Shown piece after piece: positions 19,535-28,484 of a stretch of DNA of 64,000 bases; positions within the stretch are counted from its first letter, which is position 1; each line of letters opens with the position of its first letter. A model generated the notes under the pieces. The model made no database searches, was not told the origin of the DNA, and was given only the letters and a program-made list of their open reading frames with translations. The translations under genes were made by a program, and so were the position numbers. Source of the DNA: Pseudomonadota bacterium (GTDB lineage: Bacteria > Pseudomonadota > Gammaproteobacteria > Steroidobacterales > JBCBZW01); the NCBI GenBank assembly GCA_039815145.1, contig JBCBZW010000011.1, positions 1 through 64,000 on the forward strand. Reading direction: 5' to 3'.

Positions 19535-20323
19535 GTGGGGTTGGATCGACGCGCCCGTCGCGCGCTTTCGCTGATGGGGATAGAGCGCTGGACGCTGCGA
19601 GGTGGCGAGGGCGAGGCCCTGACGGACGACGCACCGGCGCGCGAGACTGCGGTTGCGCCGGCACCGACCCCCGCGCCAGCCCCAGCGTCGTCCCCGTCGC
19701 CATCTCTGGTGGCGACCAGCCCGGCGCCCGCCACCCTACCGCTCGCCGACACGATCAACGTAGACGCCATGGACGTGGACGCCCTGCGCGCCACCGTGGC
19801 GGGCTGCCAGCGCTGCGCCCTGCACAGCACGCGCACCCACACGGTGTTCGGCGTCGGGAGCTTGCAGGCGGACTGGATGTTCGTAGGGGAAGCCCCGGGG
19901 GCGCAGGAAGATCGTCAGGGCGAGCCGTTCGTCGGCCGCGCCGGCCAACTCCTGAACGCCATGCTGGCCGCCACGGGCCGCGAGCGTCAGGAGGTGTTCA
20001 TCGCCAACGTGCTCAAATGCCGCCCGCCGAACAACCGTGATCCGAGCGCCGACGAGGCTGCTCAGTGCGCGCCCTACCTGCAGCGGCAGATCGCCTTGAT
20101 CCGGCCGAAGGTCATCATCGCCCTCGGACGTATCGCCGCCCAGCGCCTGCTGGGCGTGGATACGCCGCTCGGTCGACTTCGCGGACGCGCCCATCAGTGG
20201 CAAACTGACAGCGGTCCGGTGCCCTTGGTGGTGACCTACCACCCGGCCTACCTGCTTCGCAGCCCGGGCGAGAAACGTAAGGCGTGGGAAGACCTGCGCC
20301 TGATTATGGAGCTCAGTGCATGA
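19535..20323 (+). CDS. Uracil-DNA glycosylase, family 4 (Fe-S)
   Basis: DNA-repair enzyme that excises uracil, about 262 residues. The catalytic domain carries [20 protein letters not shown] and the HPAYLLR motif of family 4/5 enzymes. Cysteines for the [4Fe-4S] cluster are at CQRCAL, CRPPNN and CAPYL. Between a short N-terminal helix ([15 protein letters not shown]) and the enzyme lies a Pro/Ala linker (about residues 38-65). I prefer the GTG at 19535, eight bases after GAGGAG; a TTG at 19529 is too close to that site. The last bases overlap the rimI start (ATGA). Confidence 0.92.
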   Translation: MGLDRRARRALSLMGIERWTLRGGEGEALTDDAPARETAVAPAPTPAPAPASSPSPSLVATSPAPATLPLADTINVDAMDVDALRATVAGCQRCALHSTRTHTVFGVGSLQADWMFVGEAPGAQEDRQGEPFVGRAGQLLNAMLAATGRERQEVFIANVLKCRPPNNRDPSADEAAQCAPYLQRQIALIRPKVIIALGRIAAQRLLGVDTPLGRLRGRAHQWQTDSGPVPLVVTYHPAYLLRSPGEKRKAWEDLRLIMELSA

Positions 20324-20832
20324 GTGCGGCCAGCGCAGAAGCCTCCGTCATCGTCCGCGCGATGGGCGAGGATGACCTCCCGGCGGTGTGGGCGCTCGAG
20401 AAGGGCGCCTACCAATACCCGTGGAGCCAGACGATCTTTCGCGACTGCCTGCGCGTAGGTTATTGCTGCCGTGTGGCCGAGCAGGGCGGCGTGCTCCACG
20501 GCTACTCCATCATGAGTGTGGCGGTGGGCGAGGCTCACCTATTGAATCTGTGCGTCGGCGTGGATTCGCGGGCGCGTGGCTACGGCCGCAAGCTCCTCGA
20601 CAAGGTCATCGGCGAGGCGGCGCTGCTGAACGCGACGCGCCTGTTCCTCGAGGTGCGACCCACCAATCACGCCGCTCGGGGCCTCTACGACTCGCTGGGC
20701 TTTCGCACCATCGGGCGCCGCACGGCCTACTACAAGGCGCCCCAGGGCCGCGAGGACGCCTTGGTGTTGGCCCTAGACTTAGGCCCCGCCGAGCCGGACG
20801 CAGCGTCCCGGGATCCCCACGACCCCCGCTAG
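20320..20832 (+). CDS. rimI: Ribosomal protein S18-alanine N-acetyltransferase RimI
   Basis: GNAT acetyltransferase of 170 residues that acetylates the N-terminal alanine of ribosomal protein S18. The acetyl-CoA pyrophosphate loop is VDSRARGYGRKLLDKVIGEA. Motif B, LEVRPTNHAARGLYDSLGF, matches RimI closely, and RTAYYKAPQGREDALVL is the family C-terminus. It overlaps the uracil-DNA glycosylase stop by four bases. In many gammaproteobacteria rimI is near tsaB; here tsaB is about 15 kb away. It converges on the PLP decarboxylase gene, with a 14-base gap. Confidence 0.92.
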   Translation: MSAASAEASVIVRAMGEDDLPAVWALEKGAYQYPWSQTIFRDCLRVGYCCRVAEQGGVLHGYSIMSVAVGEAHLLNLCVGVDSRARGYGRKLLDKVIGEAALLNATRLFLEVRPTNHAARGLYDSLGFRTIGRRTAYYKAPQGREDALVLALDLGPAEPDAASRDPHDPR

Positions 20833-20846
20833 GAGGCCAGGGCCGC

Positions 20847-22100
20847 CTAGACCAGCATTTCCCGCGAGCTCGGGTGCGATAGGAACGCGCTCGGCGAGGC
20901 CGTCGGCCCGTAGGCACCCGACTGCAGCACAGCGATGAGATCGCCCTCCTGCGCGGGCGGCAACGCCATACGATCGCCAAGCAGGTCGAGGGGCGTGCAG
21001 AGGGGGCCCACGACGGACTGCACCTCACGTGCCTGCTCGTGCATGCGCGAGGCGACGACCACGGGGTAGTTCTTGCGCAAGACCTGTCCGAAGTTGCCCG
21101 ACGCGGCGAGCTGATGGTGCAGGCCGCCATCCGTGATCAGGAACGGATGCCCGCGCGAGATCTTCCGGTCGACCACACGGCACACGTAGAGGCCCGCTTC
21201 GCCCACCAGGAAGCGCCCCAATTCCATGATGATCTGGGTCTCCCGCAGGGGCGCGGGCAGATCTGCCATGGTGCGGCGAAGGGCGTCCCCGACCGCGGCC
21301 AGATCGAGCGGCGTCTCGCCAGGGAAGTAGGGGATACCCAAGCCGCCGCCGATGTTGACGTGGGCCATGGGGGCCGGCGCCGCCGCGGCGAGCTCGGCGG
21401 CGAGGGCCAGGGTCTTGGTTTGCGACTCGATGATGGCTTCGGCGCGCAGGTTCTGGGAGCCGCTGTAGATGTGCAGGCCAACGAACTGCACCGGTAGGCT
21501 GGCCGCTTCGCGCAGCATGTCCGGCACGCGTTCGGCATCGACGCCGAACTGCTGCGAGCCCCCGCCCATCTTCATGCCCGACGTCTTCAGCTGGAAGTCT
21601 GGGTTGACGCGTACGGCTACCTTGGCAGGTACGTCGAGGCGCTCGGCGATGGCGGCCACGCGCCGCATCTCCGTCTCGGACTCGAGGTTGATGGTGGCGC
21701 CCGAGGCCACGGCCTGGGTCAGCTCGCCCTCCTGCTTACCGGGACCGGCGAAGCTGATCCGTTCGGCGGGCATACCGGCATCCAGGGCCACGCGCAGCTC
21801 GGCCCCCGAGGCCACGTCGAGGCCGTCCACCAGGCCCGCCATGTAGCCCACCACCGCAGGCATCGGGTTGGCCTTCATCGCGTAGTGCAGGTGGAGCGCC
21901 TTCGGCATGGTGTCGCGAAGGGCTTGTACGCGCGCCGCCATGGCCGCGCGCGAGTAGATGAACAGCGGCGTGCCGCCCGCCTCTTCCACCAACAGGTTCA
22001 GGGGGCGACCGTCTACTTCAAGGAAGCCGTTGGCGGCTCCGCTGTGAAAGAACGGATGCTCTGCGTGGGCCGGTGGGGCCTTCTTCTTTGCTTCGCTCAT
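20847..22100 (-). CDS. PLP-dependent decarboxylase, exosortase A-associated type
   Basis: Fold-III pyridoxal-phosphate decarboxylase of 417 residues, related to diaminopimelate and ornithine decarboxylases. The PLP lysine is in HYAMKANPMPAVV; glycine-rich phosphate binding is at NIGGGLGIPYFPGETPLDL. The long stretches GLVDGLDVASGAELRVALD, VRVNPDFQLKTSGMKMGGG and ITDGGLHHQLAASGNFGQV match, as I recall it, the subfamily named exosortase A system-associated (TIGR03099) rather than LysA. The substrate of that subfamily is unknown. Its start overlaps the ligase stop (ATGA). It is the last gene of the galE-ligase-decarboxylase operon. Confidence 0.88.
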   Translation of the reverse strand: MSEAKKKAPPAHAEHPFFHSGAANGFLEVDGRPLNLLVEEAGGTPLFIYSRAAMAARVQALRDTMPKALHLHYAMKANPMPAVVGYMAGLVDGLDVASGAELRVALDAGMPAERISFAGPGKQEGELTQAVASGATINLESETEMRRVAAIAERLDVPAKVAVRVNPDFQLKTSGMKMGGGSQQFGVDAERVPDMLREAASLPVQFVGLHIYSGSQNLRAEAIIESQTKTLALAAELAAAAPAPMAHVNIGGGLGIPYFPGETPLDLAAVGDALRRTMADLPAPLRETQIIMELGRFLVGEAGLYVCRVVDRKISRGHPFLITDGGLHHQLAASGNFGQVLRKNYPVVVASRMHEQAREVQSVVGPLCTPLDLLGDRMALPPAQEGDLIAVLQSGAYGPTASPSAFLSHPSSREMLV

Positions 22101-23698
22101 GCGCCATCCTCGTCGAACTCGTTGGCGTAGGTGTTCGCCAGCTGGGTGCGGTCCAGCTTGCCGTTGGGGTTGCGCGGTAGGCTGTCCACCCACGCTACGG
22201 CGGCGGGTTGCATGAAGTTGGGCAGGCGGCCCTGCAGGTGGGCCCGCAATGCCTGCTCGCTCTCCTCGGCCTGGGTGTTTGCCTTGGCCACGCATACCAG
22301 CACGATCGCCTGCCCCGCTTCGGGGTGGCGTACGCCGACGGCGGCCGCCTCGGCCACCGAGCCGGACCCGTAGGCCTCCTCTTCCACCTCCGCCGGGCTC
22401 ACGCGGTAGCCGGAGGTCTTGATCATGTCGTCCTGGCGACCGACGAAGTAGAGATAGCCGTCCGCGTCCTTGCGCACCGTGTCGCCGGACCAGACGGCCA
22501 CTTCCTCGAGCGGGGAGCCGTTGGTGGTGGGCAGGGCTTTGAAGCGGCGTGCCGTACGCTCGGGATCGTTCCAGTAGCCGAGCGATACCAGCGCCCCGCG
22601 GTGGACCAGCTCGCCCGGCTCGTCGGGATCGCAGGGCGAGCCGTCCGGGCGTAGCACCATCACCTCGGCGTTGGGGATGGCGCGGCCGATCGAATCGGGG
22701 CGAGCATCCACCTGATCCGGCGGCAGGTAGGTGGAGCGGAAGGCTTCGGTAAGCCCGTACATTAGGTAGAACTGGGTGTTCTGGAGCGATTCGCGCAGGG
22801 CGGCGAGGGTGCGCTTGGGCATGGCGCCGCCCGAGTTGGTGGCGTAGCGCAGGGTGCGGCGTGCCGCTTCCGGCCACTCGAGCCCGGCGAGCTGCACCCA
22901 CAGCGGCGGCACGGCGGCAAGGCCGGTCACGCCGTGCTTCTCGATGGCGCGCACCACGTCGCGGGGCATCAGGTAGTCGAGCAGCACCACGCTGGCGCCG
23001 ACGCTGAACGCCGTGGTGAGCTGGCTGAAGCCGTAGTCGAAGCTGAAGGGCAGGGCTGCCAGGAGGCGATCCTGCGCCGTGTTCTCCAGGTACTCCGCCA
23101 CGCTCAGGGCGCCCGCCACCATGTTGGCGTGCGAGAGCACGACCCCTTTGGGTTTGCCCGTGCTGCCACTGGTGTAGAGGATGGCGGCAACGTCCCGATC
23201 GATCACCCTATGCGGTGTCGCCTCGGGAGCGTCGGTCAGCGCCGACCACCCGATCACCGGGCGGTCGCCGAGGGGCTCGAGCTCCTCCCCCTCCTTGGCG
23301 TCCGTGAGCACGATCAGGCGCAGGGCGGGGCAGTCGGCGAGGGTCGGGGCGAGCTGGCGCAGGCGAGACTTCGCCGTGATCAGCACGCGCACATCGCAAT
23401 CGTTGAGGATGTGACCGATCTGGGGTGGCTTGAGCACCGGGTTGACCGGCACGAACACGCCCCCGGCGATCGCAGCGCCGAACAGGCTGGCCACCGTCTC
23501 CAACTGCTTGGGCAGGTACACGGCGACGCGCTCCTGGCGCTCGAGGCCGGTCTTGAGCAACCCGTGGGCGACGGCGCGCGCGGCGTTCGCCAGTTCGGCG
23601 TAGCTTTGCTCGCGCTTGCCGTGCAGCGCCGCGCTCGCGTCGGGCCAGCGGGCCGCAGCCTCGAGCAGAAGTCCGTGAATCAGACCAGTGTGGCTCAC
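22097..23698 (-). CDS. Acyl-CoA ligase (AMP-forming), exosortase A-associated type
   Basis: ANL-superfamily adenylating enzyme of 533 residues. The AMP-binding motif YTSGSTGKPKGVVLSHANMV lies about residues 175-195. The A5 region is YLMYGLTEAFRSTYLPPD, the hinge is in FVGRQDDMIKTSGYRVSPAE, and the catalytic Lys is in LPRNPNGKLDR. It is paired with the exosortase-A-type decarboxylase and resembles the partner ligase family TIGR03098. In known loci these lie near an acyl carrier protein and exosortase; neither is present here. It is translationally coupled to both neighbours by four-base overlaps. The acid it activates is unknown. Confidence 0.87.
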   Translation of the reverse strand: MSHTGLIHGLLLEAAARWPDASAALHGKREQSYAELANAARAVAHGLLKTGLERQERVAVYLPKQLETVASLFGAAIAGGVFVPVNPVLKPPQIGHILNDCDVRVLITAKSRLRQLAPTLADCPALRLIVLTDAKEGEELEPLGDRPVIGWSALTDAPEATPHRVIDRDVAAILYTSGSTGKPKGVVLSHANMVAGALSVAEYLENTAQDRLLAALPFSFDYGFSQLTTAFSVGASVVLLDYLMPRDVVRAIEKHGVTGLAAVPPLWVQLAGLEWPEAARRTLRYATNSGGAMPKRTLAALRESLQNTQFYLMYGLTEAFRSTYLPPDQVDARPDSIGRAIPNAEVMVLRPDGSPCDPDEPGELVHRGALVSLGYWNDPERTARRFKALPTTNGSPLEEVAVWSGDTVRKDADGYLYFVGRQDDMIKTSGYRVSPAEVEEEAYGSGSVAEAAAVGVRHPEAGQAIVLVCVAKANTQAEESEQALRAHLQGRLPNFMQPAAVAWVDSLPRNPNGKLDRTQLANTYANEFDEDGA

Positions 23699-24687
23699 GA
23701 GTTGCGAAGCTCCTTTAGCTTGTGTTCCCAGGCGAGCGACGTGCGCACGATGACGTCAAGGTCGTCGTAGCGCGGGGTCCATTGGAGCACGTCGCGAATT
23801 CGGTCGGCGCGGGCGATCAGGGTCGGGGGGTCGCCTGCGCGTCGTCCTTCCTCGATCACCTTCAGCGGGCTGCCGTGGGCGCGGGTTACCGCATCGATCA
23901 CCTCACGCACGCTGAAGCCACGCCCATAGCCACAGTTGAGGGTGAGCGACTCACCACCACCGCGCAGGTGATCGACGGCCCGTACGTGGGCGTCGGCGAG
24001 GTCTTCCACATGGATGTAGTCACGCACGCCGGTGCCATCTGGCGTGTCGTAGTCCGTGCCGAAGATCTTCACGTGATCGCGCACACCTGCGGCCACCTCA
24101 CAGGTCACTTTGGTGAGTAGGGTTGCCTGACGGGTCGATTGACCGATGCGCTGGCCGGGGTCGCAGCCAGCGACATTGAAGTAGCGCAGGGCCACGTAGT
24201 CCATGTCGCCGGCGGCCGACAGGTCGCGCAGCATCCATTCGCTCATCAACTTGGAGCTGCCGTAGGGGTTGATGGGAGCGGTCGGGTCGGTCTCCTCGCA
24301 GACACCGCTGCCCGGTGTGCCGTAGACGGCGGCTGTCGAGGAGAAGATAAAGCGACGGACACCGGCTTCGCGGCAACAGCGCAACATGTTGAGTGTTGCC
24401 GCGGTGTTGTTCTGGTAGTAGCGCAGCGGATCTGCGACGCTCTCCGGCACGATGGTACGAGCGGCGAAGTGGATCACTGTGTCGACCTGGTGCTCGTCGA
24501 GAAGTTGGAGGACGAGTTCGCGATCACCGGTGTTGCCTTCGACCAGTGCGCCGTAGAGGACTGCGTCGCTGAAGCCAGTGGAGAGGTCGTCCAAGGTGAC
24601 CGTGCGCTCACCGCGCTCTCCGAGCTGTCGCACGACGTGGCTGCCGATGTAGCCGGCGCCGCCGGTGACGAGTATCGCGTTGCTCAT
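23695..24687 (-). CDS. galE: UDP-glucose 4-epimerase
   Basis: Extended short-chain dehydrogenase of 330 residues that interconverts UDP-glucose and UDP-galactose, or the N-acetyl forms. NAD binding is through TGGAGYIGS at residues 8-16, the catalytic Ser/Thr is in FSSTAAVYG, and the YxxxK motif is YGSSK. The NxxxxN substrate region ALRYFNVAGCDP and DGTGVRDYIHVEDLA are GalE hallmarks. It is first in an operon with the ligase and decarboxylase, so its sugar product may feed the same glycan or glycolipid pathway (inference). Substrate preference cannot be judged from sequence alone. Confidence 0.93.
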   Translation of the reverse strand: MSNAILVTGGAGYIGSHVVRQLGERGERTVTLDDLSTGFSDAVLYGALVEGNTGDRELVLQLLDEHQVDTVIHFAARTIVPESVADPLRYYQNNTAATLNMLRCCREAGVRRFIFSSTAAVYGTPGSGVCEETDPTAPINPYGSSKLMSEWMLRDLSAAGDMDYVALRYFNVAGCDPGQRIGQSTRQATLLTKVTCEVAAGVRDHVKIFGTDYDTPDGTGVRDYIHVEDLADAHVRAVDHLRGGGESLTLNCGYGRGFSVREVIDAVTRAHGSPLKVIEEGRRAGDPPTLIARADRIRDVLQWTPRYDDLDVIVRTSLAWEHKLKELRNS

Positions 24688-24763
24688 GGGGGTGTCTGAC
24701 TCGAGGGTGATTGGGATGACGTCCTGAGGAGTACGCCGCTGCTCGGCGCCCTCCGCCGGCGCG

Positions 24764-24772
24764 ATGATAGCA
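24764..24772 (-). promoter_or_regulatory. Possible extended -10 promoter of the galE operon
   Basis: On the minus strand TGCTATCAT forms an extended -10 element 77 bases before the galE ATG, in the 264-base divergent gap. No good -35 is seen. The rest of the gap holds no reading frame or RNA structure that I can support. Confidence 0.4.
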
Positions 24773-24951
24773 GCGCAACAAGTCGGCGCGCTTCAGGGGC
24801 AGTTCAGCCTCGGCGCGCCACACTGACCCCAAGGTGCTGTCGGGTGCGTCCCGCCGCTTTCGCCAATCGCAAACTGTGCCACGGCACTCGTGCGGGATCC
24901 GTGCATAAGTCACGCGAGCTGTGAACAATCGCTGAGCAGGAGAGCAATCGA

Positions 24952-26655
24952 ATGAGATCAGTCGACGACGGAAGGATCGCCCACCGCGGCCTCGTCCTCT
25001 GCCTGCTGACGACGTTGGCCCTGGGCCTCGCGGCCTGTGGCGGCGGCGGAGGCGGTGGTGGCGGCACCGGAGGTGATGGTGGCGACGCCGGAGGCGGCGG
25101 TGGTGGCGGCGATACTGGTGGTGGCGGCGGCGGTGGCGCCGCGCCCGACGTGACCATCAGCGGCAAGGTTCAGTTTGAGCGGGTGCCGCACACGGGCACT
25201 GGCCCCCTGGACTACAACGCCGTCTTCGATGTGCCCGTGCGCCAGGCTGTTGTGCAGGCGGTGAGCAGTACCGGCTCGGTGCTCGAGACCGCGCGCACGG
25301 ACGACGCCGGCGACTACTCCCTGGTCGTGCCCGGCGAGACTCAGCTCTTCATTCGCGTGCGCGCCGAGATTGTCGACTCCGGCGGGCGCTGGGACTTCAA
25401 AGTGGTGGACAACACCAGCAACGGCGCCTTGTACGTGCTGGACGGTGCCGTTGCCAGCAGCGGCGACGCCGATTCCGTGCGCGACCTGACGGCACAGACC
25501 GGCTGGAACGGCTTCTCCTACGCCAGCGCCCGCGCAGCCGGCCCCTTCGCGATCCTCGATTCGGTCAACGAGGCCCGTCTGGCCGTGTTGGCGGTCGATC
25601 CCGACGTGAGCTTCGAGGCGCTGACCCTCAATTGGAGCCCCGACAACCGACCCGTGTCGGGATCGCGAGCCAACGGCGAGATCGGCACCACCTTCTACAC
25701 CGCCAACGAGATCTTCGTGCTCGGCGCGGAGAACAACGACACGGACGAGTACGACGGCCATGTCGTGGTTCATGAGTTCGGGCACTTCTTCGAGGACACC
25801 CTCTCGCGTGCCGACAGCGTCGGTGGCCCTCACACCACCGCCGATATCCTCGATCCGCGCGTCGCCTTCAGCGAGGGCTTCGGCTACGCCTGGGCGGGGA
25901 TCGTGCTCGGCGATGCGGTGACTCAGGACTCCTTCGGTAACGATCAGTCGCTCGGCTTCATCATCGACGTCGATGCCAACGTCAACGCCAACCCGGGCTG
26001 GTACAGCGAGGGCTCGGCGCAGTCGATCCTCTTCGACCTGTTCGACGCAGACGACGACGGCGTCGACAACATCGCCCTCGGCTTTCAGCCCCTCTACGAC
26101 GTGCTGGTGAACACCCAGCGCACCAGCGACGCCTTCACCACCGTCTTCAGCTACGTCGACGCCCTCAAGACCGCCCGACCCGCGGATGCAGCGGCGATCG
26201 ATGCGGTAGTGGCGGCGCAGGACATCGTGAGCGCCACCATCGAGCCCTTCGCGAGCACCGAGACCAACGATGCCGGCAATGCGGACGTACTGCCCGTCTA
26301 CACCGAAATCACCGTGGGCGGGCCGGCGCGGACCGTATGCTCGATCGACACCTTTGGTGACTTCAACAAACTCTCCAACCGTCGCTTCCTATGGTTCGAC
26401 GTCGCGGCGTCGGGGCGCTACGAGGTCACCGTGACGGGGCCCAACGGCTCCGACCCGGACATCGTGCTCTGGCAGCGCGGCTTCGTGGCGATCTCCCAGC
26501 TCGAGACCAACGGTCAGGAGACCCTGACCACCCCGGTGCTCGCCCCCGGTCGCTACTTGCTGGAGGTCTATGAGGGGAGCTTCGTCTTCACCAATTTGGC
26601 TGGCGGTGTACCTAGCGGTCGCGCCTGCCTCGACGTCTCCGTCGCCACTAGCTAG
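24952..26655 (+). CDS. Putative HExxH metallopeptidase lipoprotein with polyglycine linker
   Basis: A 567-residue predicted lipoprotein: lipobox LGLAA with Cys at residue 29, followed by about 33 residues that are nearly all glycine, a flexible tether to the membrane. Residues 65-160 look like a carboxypeptidase-regulatory or Ig-like beta domain (DDAGDYSLVVPGETQLFIRV). The catalytic centre is VVVHEFGHFFEDTL with His274, Glu275 and His278, and a likely third zinc ligand Glu308 in AFSEGFGYAW, the gluzincin pattern. The C-terminal 130 residues look like a PPC-type beta domain. AGGAGA precedes the start. I do not recognise the exact family. The next gene, 9 bases on, encodes a secreted partner. 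Confidence 0.8.
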   Translation: MRSVDDGRIAHRGLVLCLLTTLALGLAACGGGGGGGGGTGGDGGDAGGGGGGGDTGGGGGGGAAPDVTISGKVQFERVPHTGTGPLDYNAVFDVPVRQAVVQAVSSTGSVLETARTDDAGDYSLVVPGETQLFIRVRAEIVDSGGRWDFKVVDNTSNGALYVLDGAVASSGDADSVRDLTAQTGWNGFSYASARAAGPFAILDSVNEARLAVLAVDPDVSFEALTLNWSPDNRPVSGSRANGEIGTTFYTANEIFVLGAENNDTDEYDGHVVVHEFGHFFEDTLSRADSVGGPHTTADILDPRVAFSEGFGYAWAGIVLGDAVTQDSFGNDQSLGFIIDVDANVNANPGWYSEGSAQSILFDLFDADDDGVDNIALGFQPLYDVLVNTQRTSDAFTTVFSYVDALKTARPADAAAIDAVVAAQDIVSATIEPFASTETNDAGNADVLPVYTEITVGGPARTVCSIDTFGDFNKLSNRRFLWFDVAASGRYEVTVTGPNGSDPDIVLWQRGFVAISQLETNGQETLTTPVLAPGRYLLEVYEGSFVFTNLAGGVPSGRACLDVSVATS

Positions 26656-26664
26656 GAGAGAGTC

Positions 26665-27261
26665 ATGAACGTAGCTAAGAGACCATCATTCACCGCGCTT
26701 ACCCTCGCGGCCCTCGCGCTGCTGACCCAAGGCGCGGTCGCGGCCGAGCAGAGCGCGGCCTATCCCGAGCACTTGCTCACGGGGTCGAGCCACCCGAGCT
26801 TCAGCAAGGCGGCGATGGGTCACCTGCCGGCCACCGCGTACGCCACCAAGGCGCCGATCGCCCTGAGCTGGCGCCTGGCGGCACCGCCGCGCCTGGGCGA
26901 ACCGGTCGCCATCACCCTGGACTTCCGCGCCCTCACCGGCCTCTCGGCGCAGGTGCGGTTGGCCGGCGAAGAGGGGCTCGAGGTGAACTCGCCGGACTTC
27001 GAGATCGGGCACCGCGCTGCACGGGAGCACTGGACTCAGCAGGTGCTGGTCACCCCGACCCTCGCATCGCGTCGCTACCTGAACGTGGTGGTGAGCACCC
27101 TGGACGATACGGGCGCGCGGCGCATGCGCGGCTTTGCCGTGCCCGTGGTGGTCGATCCCGGCGCCGCCCGAGCTAAGGCGAACGCTCGGGTGAGCACGGA
27201 TGCCCACGGCGTCGCGGTGCGCTCGATGCCAGCCCGTGAGGAGGTGCGCGCCGCGCCCTAG
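26665..27261 (+). CDS. Secreted protein of unknown function, partner of HExxH lipoprotein
   Basis: A 198-residue protein with a clear cleavable signal peptide (hydrophobic core LTLAALALLTQGAVAAEQ, cleavage probably after AVAA). The mature region has a beta-rich middle (IALSWRLAAPP, PVAITLDFRAL, QVRLAGEEGLEV, RRYLNVVVSTLDD) suggesting an immunoglobulin-like or DUF-type sandwich, then a basic disordered tail. No cysteines are seen in the mature part and no catalytic motif is recognised. It has an AGGAGAG ribosome site and follows the metallopeptidase gene by only nine bases, so the two are probably co-expressed; it could be a substrate, inhibitor or chaperone of it. Confidence 0.7.
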   Translation: MNVAKRPSFTALTLAALALLTQGAVAAEQSAAYPEHLLTGSSHPSFSKAAMGHLPATAYATKAPIALSWRLAAPPRLGEPVAITLDFRALTGLSAQVRLAGEEGLEVNSPDFEIGHRAAREHWTQQVLVTPTLASRRYLNVVVSTLDDTGARRMRGFAVPVVVDPGAARAKANARVSTDAHGVAVRSMPAREEVRAAP

Positions 27262-27350
27262 TGCTAGTGCGCGCCGCAGGGCGGCGCGTTGCAAAGCTCC
27301 CCCGGATTGCCCATGCTCGCAGCGGATGACCGCCGCGAGGGATGCCGACC

Positions 27351-28484
27351 ATGCTGAGGGAGCCGCCGTTCACCATCGGGATCGAGGAGGAGTACCTGCT
27401 CGTCGATCGCGAGACCCGCGATACCGCCCAGGAGCCGCCGGAGGAGATGATGGCCTCCTGCGCCGCCAGGTGCGATGACCAGGTCACGCCTGAGTTCCTG
27501 CGCGCCCAGATCGAGATCGGCACCCGCGTGTGCAAGAACGTGGCGGAGGCGCGCGAGGAGCTCAAGCACTTGCGCGGCACCATCGTCGAGGTGGCGGGGG
27601 AGTACGGCCTCGCGCCGATTGCGGCCTCCTCCCATCCCTTCGCTAACTGGCACCAGCAAAAGCGCACCTCCAAGGATCGCTATGCGGCCCTGGAGACGGC
27701 GATGCAGGCCTCGGCCCGGCGCCTGTTGATCTGCGGCATGCACGTGCATGTGGGCATCGACGATGACGAACTGCGCATCGACCTGATGAATCAGTTCACC
27801 TACTTCCTGCCGCACCTGCTCGCGCTCTCTTGCTCCTCGCCCTTTTGGGAGGGATCGGATACGGGGCTTCAGTCCTACCGACTGACCGTATTCGATGGGC
27901 TTCCTCGCACGCGCCTGCCGGAGAGCTTCTCGAGCTTTGCCGAGTTCGAACGCCATGTGGCGGTGCTGGTGAAGTCGGGCGTACTCGAGGACTCGTCCAA
28001 GATCTGGTGGGACATCCGGCCGAGCTCGCGCTACCAGACCCTGGAGACGCGGGTCATGGACGTGTGCACTCGCCTAGAGGATTCCTTGACTCTCGCCGCG
28101 CTCACCCAATGCCTGATGCGCTTCCTGTTCCGCCTGCGTCGCGGCAATCAGCGCTGGCGTAACTTCGCCAACATGCTGATCCAGGAGAATCGCTGGCGCG
28201 CGATGCGCTACGGGTGTGACGGTGGGCTGATCGACTTCGGTATCTCCCAGGTGGTGCCCTACCAGAGCCTGCTCGATGAGATGCTGGACCTGATCGCGGA
28301 GGATGCTGAGTTCTTCGGCTGCACGAGCGAGGTCGAACGGGCCCGCGACATCGTGACCCGGGGCAACAGCGCACGACGTCAGGTCGCCGCCCATGCCGAG
28401 GCGATCGCTTCGGGGGCGAGCAAGGAGCAGGCGCTGCGCGCCGTGGTGGACATGCTGATCGAAGAGACGGCGATGGACCTGTGA
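27351..28484 (+). CDS. YbdK-like carboxylate-amine ligase (glutamate-cysteine ligase family 2)
   Basis: GCS2-type ATP-dependent carboxylate-amine ligase, about 377 residues. The N-terminal TIGIEEEYLLVD carries the metal-binding glutamates. GMHVHVGIDDDELRIDLMN, SSPFWEGSDTGLQSYR and WWDIRPSSRYQTLETRVMD match YbdK-type proteins, which have weak gamma-glutamylcysteine synthetase activity in E. coli. I start at the second ATG (27351), which has GAGGG nine bases upstream; the ATG at 27342 sits on top of that site. The stop overlaps the GTG of the next gene. The physiological substrate is not known. Confidence 0.88.
   Translation: MLREPPFTIGIEEEYLLVDRETRDTAQEPPEEMMASCAARCDDQVTPEFLRAQIEIGTRVCKNVAEAREELKHLRGTIVEVAGEYGLAPIAASSHPFANWHQQKRTSKDRYAALETAMQASARRLLICGMHVHVGIDDDELRIDLMNQFTYFLPHLLALSCSSPFWEGSDTGLQSYRLTVFDGLPRTRLPESFSSFAEFERHVAVLVKSGVLEDSSKIWWDIRPSSRYQTLETRVMDVCTRLEDSLTLAALTQCLMRFLFRLRRGNQRWRNFANMLIQENRWRAMRYGCDGGLIDFGISQVVPYQSLLDEMLDLIAEDAEFFGCTSEVERARDIVTRGNSARRQVAAHAEAIASGASKEQALRAVVDMLIEETAMDL

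Noticed and set aside
20847-22100. Calling the PLP decarboxylase LysA
   Set aside because: The fold is shared, but the motifs match the exosortase-A-associated subfamily better, and its partner ligase is of the matching type.
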